Source: RPQJ01 sp963762315
Lineage (GTDB): Bacteria; Pseudomonadota; Gammaproteobacteria; Steroidobacterales; Steroidobacteraceae
Reading direction: 5' to 3'
Assembly: GCA_963762315.1 (NCBI GenBank)
Contig: CAVXKO010000003.1
Location: 620,001-684,000 of the forward strand
Length of the DNA stretch: 64,000 bases
The first letter of the stretch is position 1. Each line of letters begins with the position of its first letter. A model generated the notes under the pieces. It made no database searches. It had not been told where the DNA came from and saw only the letters and a list, made by a program, of their open reading frames with translations. This document shows positions 46,312 to 55,326 of this stretch, one piece after another. The position numbers were made by a program, and so were the translations under genes.

Positions 46312-46958
46312 ACCCGCTCGGCATCTTCGGCGGCACCTTCGACCCGATTCACTTCGGCCACCTGCGCACCGCGTTCGAGCTGCTCGACGCGCTGCGCTTC
46401 GACGAGGTGCGTTTCGTGCCGGCGGGCAATCCTCCGCATCGCGACACGCCGCTCGCGGACGCGGCGCTGCGCCTCTCGCTCGTGAAGGCCGCCATCGCGG
46501 ACCAGCCGGGTTTCGCCGTCGACGATCGCGAGGTGCGCCGCGCCGGCCCGTCGTACGCGGTGCTCACGCTGCGTGAGCTGCGCGCCGAGTTCCCCGCGCG
46601 ACCGCTGTGCCTCGTGCTCGGCATGGACGCTTTCCTCGGCCTGCCGCAATGGCACGAGTGGCGCGATCTCCTGCCGCTCGCGCACGTCGTCGTGGCACAT
46701 CGGCCCGGTTGGCGTGCGCCGGTCGAAGGGCCGCTTGGCGAGTTGCTCGCCGCGCGACGCACCGATCGCATCGACGACCTGCACGAGGCGCCCGCGGGCC
46801 GCATCTACATCCATCCCGTCACGCAACTCGAGATTTCCTCGACCGACCTGCGCGACCTGCTCGCCGCAGGGCAGGACCCTCGTTATCTCGTGCCGGAGGC
46901 CGTGCGCCAGGCCATCCGCGCGACCGGTTGTTACACCCGTCCATCCACCCAGAGGTGA
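46308..46958 (+). CDS. nadD: Nicotinate-nucleotide adenylyltransferase
   Basis: NAD biosynthesis, 216 residues. The nucleotidyltransferase motif is GIFGGTFDPIHFGHLRTAFE (with HFGH) and the second signature is EISSTDLRDLLAAGQDPRYL. ATG 46308 overlaps the holA stop. rsfS follows after 2 bases. Confidence 0.95.
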   Translation: MNPLGIFGGTFDPIHFGHLRTAFELLDALRFDEVRFVPAGNPPHRDTPLADAALRLSLVKAAIADQPGFAVDDREVRRAGPSYAVLTLRELRAEFPARPLCLVLGMDAFLGLPQWHEWRDLLPLAHVVVAHRPGWRAPVEGPLGELLAARRTDRIDDLHEAPAGRIYIHPVTQLEISSTDLRDLLAAGQDPRYLVPEAVRQAIRATGCYTRPSTQR

Positions 46959-46960
46959 GC

Positions 46961-47437
46961 ATGACAGCGAAGCGCGCCAAGACCCCGACCACGACCCGCA
47001 AGCCCAAGGCCAAGACAGCCGCGTCCGCGGCGACGAAGCGTGTGCCCGCGAAGAAGAAAGCGGCACGTGCACCCGCGAAGGCGCCTGCCAAGGCGGTCAG
47101 CAAGGCCAGTGCCGGATTGCGCGACGTGGTCCTGGCCGCACTGTCCGACATGAAGGCCGTCAACGTGAAAGCGCTCGACGTCCGCGGGCTCACCGACATC
47201 ACCGACACCATGGTCGTCGCGAGCGGCACGTCGGACCGCCACGTGAAGTCGATCGCCGACCGCGTCGTGCAGCGCTGCAAGGAAGCGGGCTTCCGCCCGA
47301 TGGGCGTGGAGGGCGCGCGCGACGGCGAATGGGTGCTGCTCGACCTGAACGACGTGGTGCTGCACGTCATGCTGCCCCGCGTGCGCGAGTTCTACGCGCT
47401 CGAGAAGCTGTGGGAGCGCAGCGGCGCCGCCGCCTGA
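46961..47437 (+). CDS. rsfS: Ribosome silencing factor RsfS with Lys/Ala-rich N-terminal extension
   Basis: Blocks subunit joining by binding L14; 158 residues. The last ~108 residues are the normal DUF143 core (AALSDMKAVNVKALDVRGL, DTMVVASGTSDRHVKSIADR, GEWVLLDLNDVVLHVMLP). The first ~50 residues are extra and histone H1-like: MTAKRAKTPTTTRKPKAK, VPAKKKAARAPAKAPAKA. The extension is in frame after a GAGGTGAGC site, and no later ATG/GTG sits at the core start, so it is probably real. Confidence 0.92.
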   Translation: MTAKRAKTPTTTRKPKAKTAASAATKRVPAKKKAARAPAKAPAKAVSKASAGLRDVVLAALSDMKAVNVKALDVRGLTDITDTMVVASGTSDRHVKSIADRVVQRCKEAGFRPMGVEGARDGEWVLLDLNDVVLHVMLPRVREFYALEKLWERSGAAA

Positions 47438-47460
47438 GCGCGCCCGCAGCCGGCCGTTCG

Positions 47461-47928
47461 ATGCAACTGCGCGTGATCGCCGCGGGAACCCGCATGCCGG
47501 CCTGGGTCAATGCCGGGTGCGAGGATTACGCGTCCCGCCTGCGCGGCGACTATCGGCTCGACATCACCGAGATCCCCCTGGGGGACCGCTCCGGAGCGGA
47601 CGTGCGTCGCGCGATCGAGGCCGAGGGCAGGCGCATGCTCGCTGCGGCCGGGGAGAAGGCCTACCTGGTCGCGCTCCAGGTCGGCGGCAAGGCGCTCGGC
47701 ACGGAGCAACTGGCCCATTGGCTCGAACTGCGGGCCCGGGAGGGCGACCAGCCCGTCTTCTGCATCGGCGGGCCGGACGGGCTGGCCCACGAGGTCGATG
47801 CCCGCGCCCGGCTCCGCTGGTCCCTGTCGGCGCTGACCCTGCCCCACGGCCTCGCCCGGGTGGTCGTCGCCGAGGCTTTGTACCGCGCCGTGACGGTCAT
47901 CAAGGGCTTGCCCTATCACCGCTCCTGA
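47461..47928 (+). CDS. rlmH: 23S rRNA pseudouridine1915 N3-methyltransferase
   Basis: SPOUT methyltransferase, 155 residues. MQLRVIAAGTRMPAWVNAG, the SAM-binding knot VFCIGGPDGLAHEV and the C-terminal LPHGLARVVVAEALYRAVTV...PYHRS are the family landmarks. It lies 23 bases after rsfS, the usual order, and closes the leuS cluster. Confidence 0.95.
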   Translation: MQLRVIAAGTRMPAWVNAGCEDYASRLRGDYRLDITEIPLGDRSGADVRRAIEAEGRRMLAAAGEKAYLVALQVGGKALGTEQLAHWLELRAREGDQPVFCIGGPDGLAHEVDARARLRWSLSALTLPHGLARVVVAEALYRAVTVIKGLPYHRS

Positions 47929-48008
47929 AACTGCGTTCCCCGCAATGGACACGGGGGACGCGGCAGGATTCAATCCCGGTCTGACGATTTGAAACCCGGG
48001 ATCCCCTC

Positions 48009-48443
48009 ATGCACCCCTATCCGCACTTGTATCTCGTTCGCGCTTCCGCCGCCCCCGAAGGCGACGTGCCGATCGATGCCGACCGCCTGCCCACGCTCCA
48101 GACGGCGCCGCCGGCCGAGTTCGACGGGCCCGGCGACCGCTGGTCGCCCGAGTCGCTCCTGTGCGCGGCCGTGGCCGACTGCTTCCTGCTCAGCTTCCGG
48201 GCCGTGGCCCGCGCGTCGAAGTTCGAGTGGCAGGGGCTCGAGTGCAGCGTCGAGGGCAAGCTCGATCGCGTCGAGGGCAAGTCGCGCTTCACGCACATGC
48301 ACGTCAAGGCCACGCTGCGCGTCCCGGCCGGCACCGACCAGGCCAAGGCCGTGAAGCTGCTCGAGAAGGCGGAGCAGGTGTGCCTGGTCAGCAACTCGTT
48401 GCTGGCAGAGCGTCACCTCGAGCCGACCGTCATCGCCGGATGA
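48009..48443 (+). CDS. OsmC-family protein
   Basis: 144 residues. Family blocks RWSPESLLCAAVADCFLLSF and LLEKAEQVCLVSNSL each carry the peroxidatic/resolving Cys positions of OsmC/Ohr thiol peroxidases; an additional Cys precedes in SLLCAA. The fold detoxifies organic hydroperoxides in known members. Its stop overlaps the maf ATG (ATGA). A short leader (47929-48008) separates it from rlmH. Confidence 0.85.
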   Translation: MHPYPHLYLVRASAAPEGDVPIDADRLPTLQTAPPAEFDGPGDRWSPESLLCAAVADCFLLSFRAVARASKFEWQGLECSVEGKLDRVEGKSRFTHMHVKATLRVPAGTDQAKAVKLLEKAEQVCLVSNSLLAERHLEPTVIAG

Positions 48444-49039
48444 CGCGTCCGCGGCTGTATCTCGCTTCCGCCTCGCCGCGGCGCAGCCAGCTCCTGCTGC
48501 AGATCGACGTCCCCCACGAGGTGCGGCCCGTCGCCATCGACGAGTCGCCGCGATCCGGGGAAGCCGCTGCCGAGTACGTGCTGCGGCTCGCCGAGGAGAA
48601 GGCGCGCGCTCTCTGGGCGAGTCTCCCGGAGGCCGGGCGCCTGCCCGTTCTCGCCGCCGACACCACCGTTGCGCTCGAAGGCGAGATCCTCGGCAAGCCG
48701 GCGCATCTCGACGAATGCCGCGCCATGCTCTCGCGCCTCTCAGGACGCACGCACGAGGTCCACACGGCCGTTGCCGTGCTGCACGAGGGGGTGGTGACCG
48801 CGCGAGTCAATACGAGCGAGGTGAGCTTCAGGCGCGTGTCCCGACACGAGATGGACTGGTACTGGAACACCGGCGAGCCTGCCGACAAGGCCGGCGGCTA
48901 TGCCGTGCAAGGCAAGGCCGCGATCTTCATCCGTCACATCGCCGGCAGTTACTCCGGCGTCATGGGACTGCCCCTGTTCGAAACCTGGGAACTGCTCGAG
49001 CCCGTGCTCGGTCTGACTACCCGGAGCGCCCCGCCATGA
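48440..49039 (+). CDS. maf: Maf-family nucleotide pyrophosphatase
   Basis: House-cleaning nucleotide diphosphatase, 199 residues. LYLASASPRRSQLLLQIDV is the phosphate-binding start; AADTTVALEGEILGKP holds the catalytic Asp; RTHEVHTAVAV and DKAGGYAVQGKAAIFIRHI complete the family. The pattern is closest to the YhdE (dTTP/UTP) subgroup. It is coupled to rng by ATGA, the usual gammaproteobacterial order. Confidence 0.93.
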   Translation: MTRPRLYLASASPRRSQLLLQIDVPHEVRPVAIDESPRSGEAAAEYVLRLAEEKARALWASLPEAGRLPVLAADTTVALEGEILGKPAHLDECRAMLSRLSGRTHEVHTAVAVLHEGVVTARVNTSEVSFRRVSRHEMDWYWNTGEPADKAGGYAVQGKAAIFIRHIAGSYSGVMGLPLFETWELLEPVLGLTTRSAPP

Positions 49040-50505
49040 GCACCGAAATGGTCGTCAACGTCAGCCCGCGCGAGACCCGCGCCGCGCTCCTCGAGAACGG
49101 GGTGCTGCAGGAATTGTTCGTCGAGCGCGCGAGCAAGCTCGGGCTCACCGGCAACCTCTACCAGGGGCGTGTTTCGAGGGTGCTGCCCGGCATGCAGGCG
49201 GCCTTCATCGACATCGGCCTCGAGCGCACCGCGTTCCTGCACGTGTCCGACATCGTGCAGCCGGCGGATGCCGAGGGTTCGGGCGACGCGCCGCGCACGG
49301 ACAGCATCCGCGACCTCGTGGGCGAGGGCGGCAACATCCTCGTGCAGGTGCTCAAGGATCCGCTCGGCACCAAGGGCGCGCGCCTCACGACGTTCATCAC
49401 GATTCCGTCGCGTTACCTCGTGTACATGCCGTTCGGACACGGCGTCGGCGTGTCGGCGCGCATCGAGGCCGAGGAGGAGCGCGCGCGCCTGCGCGAAGCC
49501 GTGCAGTTCTCCGCCACGCCGGACGAGACGGGCGGCTACATCGTGCGCACCGCCGCCGAGGGCGCGAGCCTGGAAGCTTTGCGCGCAGACCGGCTGTTCC
49601 TGCGCCGCCTGTGGGAAGTTCTTTCGCAGAAGGCCCGTGACGCGCGCCCGGGCGCGCTGGTGCACGAGGACCTGCCGCTGCCCCTGCGCCTGATGCGCGA
49701 CCTCGTGGGCGAGGGCGTGGATCGCGTGCTGGTCGACCACGAGCGCACCTGCGAGCGCATGCGCGAGTTTGCCGCGGCGTTCATGCCCACGCTCGGCGCG
49801 CGCGTCGAGCGCTACACCGGCAGCCGGCCGATCTTCGACCTGCACGGCGTCGAGGAGGAGATCCAGCGCTCGCTCGACCGCAAGGTGGCTCTCAAGTCGG
49901 GCGGTTACCTCGTGATCGACCAGACCGAGGCGCTCACGACCGTCGACGTGAACACGGGTGCGTACGTCGGGCACCGCAATCTCGAAGAGACGATCTACCG
50001 CACCAACCTCGAGGCGGCGGTCGCGATCGCCCGCCAGCTGCGCCTGCGCAACCTCGGCGGCATCATCATCATCGACTTCATCGACATGGAAGAGGAGGAG
50101 CACCGGCGCCAGGTGCTGCAGGCGCTCGAGAAGGCGCTCGCCAAGGACCACGCCAAGACGCACGTCTCGGCCCTCTCGCCGCTGGGTCTCGTCGAGATGA
50201 CGCGCAAGCGCACGCGCGAGAGCCTCTCGCACCAGCTCTGCGCGCCGTGCCCGTCGTGCGAGGGCCGCGGGTTCGTGAAGACGCCGGAAACCGTTTGCTA
50301 CGAGATCTTCCGCGAGGTGCTGCGGCAGGCCGGGCAGTTCGACTGCCAGCAGCTGCTCGTGCTCGCGCACCAGGACGTGATCGGCCGCCTGCTCGACGAG
50401 GAGTCCGCTGCGCTCGGCGAGCTCGAGGTGCAGGTCGGCAAGCCGGTCCGCCTGCAGACCGAAGCGCTCTACGTCCAGGACCAGTTCGACGTGGTGCTCA
50501 TGTGA
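49036..50505 (+). CDS. rng: Ribonuclease G
   Basis: Single-strand endoribonuclease for 16S 5' end maturation and mRNA decay; 489 residues. S1 domain (about 40-130; GNLYQGRVSRVLPGMQAAFI), RNase H-like core, catalytic Asp in TTVDVNTGAYVG and IIIIDFIDME, and the zinc-link CPSCEGRG near the C-terminus. It lacks RNase E's long scaffold tail. Its stop overlaps the GTG of yhdP. Confidence 0.95.
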   Translation: MSTEMVVNVSPRETRAALLENGVLQELFVERASKLGLTGNLYQGRVSRVLPGMQAAFIDIGLERTAFLHVSDIVQPADAEGSGDAPRTDSIRDLVGEGGNILVQVLKDPLGTKGARLTTFITIPSRYLVYMPFGHGVGVSARIEAEEERARLREAVQFSATPDETGGYIVRTAAEGASLEALRADRLFLRRLWEVLSQKARDARPGALVHEDLPLPLRLMRDLVGEGVDRVLVDHERTCERMREFAAAFMPTLGARVERYTGSRPIFDLHGVEEEIQRSLDRKVALKSGGYLVIDQTEALTTVDVNTGAYVGHRNLEETIYRTNLEAAVAIARQLRLRNLGGIIIIDFIDMEEEEHRRQVLQALEKALAKDHAKTHVSALSPLGLVEMTRKRTRESLSHQLCAPCPSCEGRGFVKTPETVCYEIFREVLRQAGQFDCQQLLVLAHQDVIGRLLDEESAALGELEVQVGKPVRLQTEALYVQDQFDVVLM

Positions 50506-53500
50506 CCGAACGGCCCGCGCGCACGCGTTCCGCCCGCCTGTGGCGAATCGCGGCGGGCGCGCTGGCGGTCCTGGTGTATCCTCGCGGCCATCGTGCTCGG
50601 CGGGCTGCGCGTGCTCGTGGCGCAGGTGCCGGAGAACGCGGCCCGCGTGCAGGCGTGGATCGAGCAGCAGACGCGCCTGCGCATCGAGTATCGCGGGCTC
50701 GACGCGCGCCTGCGCTGGTTCGGGCCGGAAGTCGTGCTGCAGAACGTGCGCGTGCTCGATCGGGACGGAACGCAGGCGCTGTTCGAGACGCGCGAAGGCT
50801 CCGTCGGCCTCGACCTGTGGAATTTCTTCCGCACGGGCCAGCTGGTCGCGGGCCGCATCCGGTTCGTCGGGCCCGACATCACGGTCGTGCGCCTCGCGGA
50901 CGGCCGCATCCGGCTCCTCGGCCAGCGTGAGCGGCCGGCCGACCAGCCGCCGTTCGATCTCGATCGCCTGCCCGCCGGCCGTGTCGTGATCGAGGAAGCG
51001 CGCGTGACCTACCGCGACCTCAAGACCGGCAAGGGCCCGTGGACGCTCGACGATCTCAACCTCACCCTGCGTCGCGACCGCGAGGACGTGACGACCGAAG
51101 GTTCGGCGCAGTTGCCCAAGGCGCTCGGCGGGCGCATCGAGTTCAAGGGACGGCTGAGCGGCTCGCTCGACGAATTCGCCAGGCTGCGCGCGCGCGTCGA
51201 ATTGAAGGCGGGCCGGATCCGCCTCGCCGGCTGGAACGACTTCCTGCCCGCGTTTGCCGGGCGGGCGCGCGAGGGCGAGGGCAGCGTCGAGGCAATCGTC
51301 AGCGTCGCCGACGGCGGCCTGCGCCAGACGCGCCTGGACCTGGACCTCAATGACGTCGTGCTCGTCCTGCCGCCGCGCGCGCTGCCGCCGGTGACGGCCG
51401 TCGAAGTCTCGAAACCCTATCGCGAGCCCGGCCAGACCGGCATGCAGCTGCCGCAATTGGACATCGCCACGGTCGAGCGAGCGGCGCGCCCCGCTGCCGC
51501 GCGAGCTCCGCTATCCCAGGCTGTCCGGCGACTTCCGGCTGCGGCGCGAGGAGGGCGTGTGGCTGTTTCGCGTGGAGGACCTGCGCACCGCAGGCAGCGC
51601 TTCGCGCAGTGCTGCGAACACGCGGATCGTCGGCCGCCTGCGCGGCAATCCGGTGACGACGTTCGATCTCGCCGTCGATGCGGGCAACGTGCGGCCCGCG
51701 GAGATCTGGCCGCTGGCGCTCGTCTACGCGCCACCCGCCTTCGATCGGTGGGCCGGGCTCGACCCGCAAGGCGAAATCCGACTGCTGCATCTCGAGGTGA
51801 GCCGCACGCGCGCGGGCGCGCCGCCGGATTTTTCGCTCAGTGCCGACGTGGCGGGGCTCGGTGCGAGTCCCATCGGTCGCTGGCCCGGCGTGAGCGGACT
51901 CACCGCGGTGCTGTCCGGCACCGACGAGCGGGGCCGCATCGGGCTGCGCTCGGACGCCGTCGCATTCGACTGGCCTCGCGTGTTCCGCGCGCCCATCGCC
52001 CTGCGCAAGGCAACTGCAGACATCGAGTGGCGACGCGACGGCGACGCCTGGGTGCTGGCCTCGAGCGACGCACGGTTGCTGCATGCATCCGCGCGCGCGC
52101 GCGGTTCGTTCCAGGTCCGCATCCCGCGCAAGTCCGAATCGCCCGTGCTCGACATCGTGGCCGAGGTCGAAGGGTCCGACGCCGGCATCACGAAGCAGTT
52201 CCTGCCGGCGGCACGCTTGAAGCCGCGCACGCTCGCCTGGCTCGACCGCGCTTTCGTCAAAGGGACGCTCAGCAACGGCAAGTTCGTCTACCACGGTCCC
52301 GTGCGCAAGTTCCCGTTCCGCCACGGCGAGGGCACGTTCGACGCCAGTGCCGATCTCTCCGACGCGACGCTCGACTATTTCGAGGGTTTTGCTCCGCTCA
52401 CCGGCGCCGTCGGCCGGGTCGAGTTCCACAACACGGGAATGCGTGCGGAGTTGCGCGAAGGGCAGGTGGCCGGGCTCAAGCTTGCGCAGGGCGACTACAG
52501 CGTGGCGGATTTCAAGGAACCGCTGATGCTGATCAACGCCGCGGGGTCGGGCGATCTCGCGAAGGCGCTTGCCTACCTGCAGGGCAGCCCGCTCGGTCCG
52601 CACCTCGGGCGCTTCGTGATGGGCCTCGCCGGAAGCGGCCCGGCGGATTTCAAGCTGGCCCTGACGCTGCCGCCGGCGAATCGGGACGGTACTCCCGCGA
52701 CGGTCGATTACCGCGTGCGGGCCGATCTCAAGTCGGTCGACGTCACGCTGCCGGCGGTGCGTGCGCCGGCACAGAAGGTCACCGGCAGCTTCGAGTTGCA
52801 CAATCTCGAAATGACGGCGCCGTCGTTGCGCGGCACGATCCTCGGCGGCCCGTTCGAGGTTTCCGTTGCGCAAGGCGCGCTCGTCGGCGACGCGACTGCA
52901 GCGATCGAGTTCAAGGGTCGCGGCCGCGCCACGGGCGCACTGCTGCCGGCGTTCATCGGCCTCCCGTCCGGCATCCGCATGAACGGCACGGCGGACTGGG
53001 ACCTGAAAGGACGCGTCGAGCGGCGCGGCACGGCAGCGGACTGGCCGTTGCGACTCGACGTCGGCAGCACGCTGGCCGGGCTGGAGATCATCGCGCCCCA
53101 TCCCTTTGCCAAGGCGCCGGCCGAGACGCGCACGACACGCGTGCGGCTCGAAGTCCCGAGCAATGGCGTCAACGACGTTTCCGTCGAGTCGGGTTCCGCG
53201 CGCGCGCGCCTGCGATTCACCGAAGGCAAGGACGGCAAGTGGCTGCTCGAGCGCGGGCTGGCCCGCTTCGATGCACAGCCGGCCACGTTGCCGTCGCGAC
53301 CGGGCCTGCTGGTGGCCGGCGAGTGGCCGCAATTCGATCTCGGCGAGTGGCTGGCGCTCAGCTCGGGCGGAGACTCCGGCCCGAAGCTTTCGGAGTGGCT
53401 CGGCCCGGTCGACGTGCACCTCGACCGCGCGCTGGTCGCCGGCTTCGAGCTGCGCGACGTGGTCGCGAACCTGCGCTTCGCCGGCAATACCTGGCAGATC

Positions 53501-54505
53501 GGCCTCGAGGGGCCGATGGCTGCAGGCGAGGTGGTCATCCCGGACGAGCTCGCGAGCGGACGGCCGATCGAGCTGAAGATGCGACGCCTCGTCCTGCAGT
53601 CGCCGCCGGCGACAGCAGGCGCGGCCGGCGAACCGCCGGTGGACCCGCGCACGCTCCCGGCGCTGTCCTTGCGCGCCGACGACTTCACCTGGCAGTCGCG
53701 ACGATTCGGCAGCGTGCAGGCGAACATCACCAAGATCCCGGCCGGGCTGCGCTTCGATACGCTCACCTCGACCGCTCCGTCTTTCACGGTGAACGCCCAG
53801 GGCAGCTGGTTGCGCGAAGGCGAGGGCAGCCGCACGCGCCTCGGGATCGAACTCGCCAGCACCGACCTCGCCGCCACCGCCGCCGCGCTCGGCTTCCGCG
53901 AGGCGGTCGAGGCGAAGCGCGCCGTCATGAAGGCGAGCGTCGAATGGGAAGGCGGCCCTTCCGGCGACGCGATCGCCCGCATGGACGGCAAGGTCCACCT
54001 CGCGCTCGATGACGGCCAGCTGCTCGACGTGAAGCCGGGCGCCGGGCGCATGCTCGGCCTGCTGAGCGTGGTCGAGCTGCCGCGTCGCCTCTCGCTCGAT
54101 TTTCGCGACGTCACCGAGAAGGGTCTCGCATTCGACAAGGTGCGCGGCGACTTCGACTTGCGCAAGGGCAGCGCCTATACGCAGAACCTGCTGCTCAAGG
54201 GCGCGGCCGTGGACATCGGCGTGGCCGGGCGGACCGGCATCGCGGCCGAGGACTACGACCAGACCATCGTCGTGAGCGGCAATCCGAGCGGCCCGCTGAC
54301 GGTGGCGGGCGCACTGGCCGGCGGACCCGTCGGCGCCGCCGGTGCGCTGGTGATCTCGCAGCTGTTCAAGGGGCAGCTGGCGGGCCTCGCGCGCGCCTAC
54401 TATCGCGTCACCGGACCGTGGTCTAATCCGGTCGTGGAACGCATTGCGGCGCCGGCCGGAGAGAACATCGCGGCCGGCGCTGGGAAACAGGGAGGCACGC
54501 CTTGA
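50502..54505 (+). CDS. yhdP: YhdP-family AsmA-like envelope protein, frame broken twice
   Basis: Large inner-membrane-anchored bridge-like protein thought to move phospholipid to the outer membrane; 1333 residues after correction. GTG 50502 gives MTERPARTRSARLWRIAAGA and one N-terminal membrane helix (VLVILAAIVLGGL). Insertions at about 50577 (within that helix) and 51493 (before LPRELRYPRLSGDFRL) split the frame in three. The C-terminal region carries the AsmA/DUF3971 block (MDGKVHLALDDGQLLDVKPG, LSVVELPRRLSLDFRD). Coupled to rng and the nitrilase by 4-base overlaps. Confidence 0.9.
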
Positions 54506-55326
54506 GCAAGGTCGCTGCGATTCAGATGACGTCCTGCGCGGACGTCGGCCGCAATCTCGAGTCCGCCGCGCTGATGATCCGTGGCGCGCGCGCCCAGGGA
54601 GCGGCGGTGGCCGCGCTGCCCGAGAACTTCGCGTTCATGGGCATGAGCGAGGCGGACAAGCTCGCCATCGCCGAAGATGCCGGGTCAGGCCCGATCCAGC
54701 AATTCCTCTCCGATACGGCCGCGCAGCACGGCCTGTGGATCGTCGGCGGCACGGTGCCGCTGCGAGTCGAGGGTGATTCGCGAGTCGCGGCGGCCTGCCT
54801 CGTATACGACGCCCAGGGACGCCTCGCGGCGCGCTACGACAAGATCCACCTCTTCGACGTCGACATTCCGGGCAAGGCCGAGAGGTACCGCGAATCCGCG
54901 TCGGTCCGCGCCGGCTCCGAGCCCGTGTGCGTCGACACGCCGGCGGGCCGCCTCGGCCTCGCGGTTTGCTACGACCTGCGTTTCCCGGAGCTGTTCCGCC
55001 GTCTCCTCGGCATGGGCGCGGAGTGGTTCTGCCTGCCCTCCGCGTTCACCGCCCCGACCGGGCGGGCGCACTGGGAAGTCCTCCTGCGGGCCCGGGCCAT
55101 CGAGAATCTGTGCCCGATGGTGGCTCCGGCGCAGTCCGGCTTCCACGAGAATGGCCGCGAGACCTACGGCGATTCCCTGATCACGGACTGCTGGGGCAAG
55201 GTGATGGCCCGCCTGCCACGCGGAACCGGCGTCATTTCGGCCGAAATCGATCTCGTCCGCAGTCGGGAGGTCAGGCACAATTTCCCGGCCATCGCCCACC
55301 GCCGACTGACGGATTCGCCGCAATGA
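54502..55326 (+). CDS. Carbon-nitrogen hydrolase (nitrilase family, Nit1-like)
   Basis: 274 residues. Triad in AALPENFAFMG (Glu), RYDKIHLFDVDIPGK (Lys) and LGLAVCYDLRFPELFR (Cys). The CYDLRFPELFR block and the TFHENGRE-type GFHENGRETYGDS region match the Nit1/deaminated-glutathione amidase group, so repair of deaminated glutathione is the likely role. TTG 54502 overlaps the yhdP stop as TTGA; its own stop overlaps tldD. Confidence 0.9.
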   Translation: MSKVAAIQMTSCADVGRNLESAALMIRGARAQGAAVAALPENFAFMGMSEADKLAIAEDAGSGPIQQFLSDTAAQHGLWIVGGTVPLRVEGDSRVAAACLVYDAQGRLAARYDKIHLFDVDIPGKAERYRESASVRAGSEPVCVDTPAGRLGLAVCYDLRFPELFRRLLGMGAEWFCLPSAFTAPTGRAHWEVLLRARAIENLCPMVAPAQSGFHENGRETYGDSLITDCWGKVMARLPRGTGVISAEIDLVRSREVRHNFPAIAHRRLTDSPQ

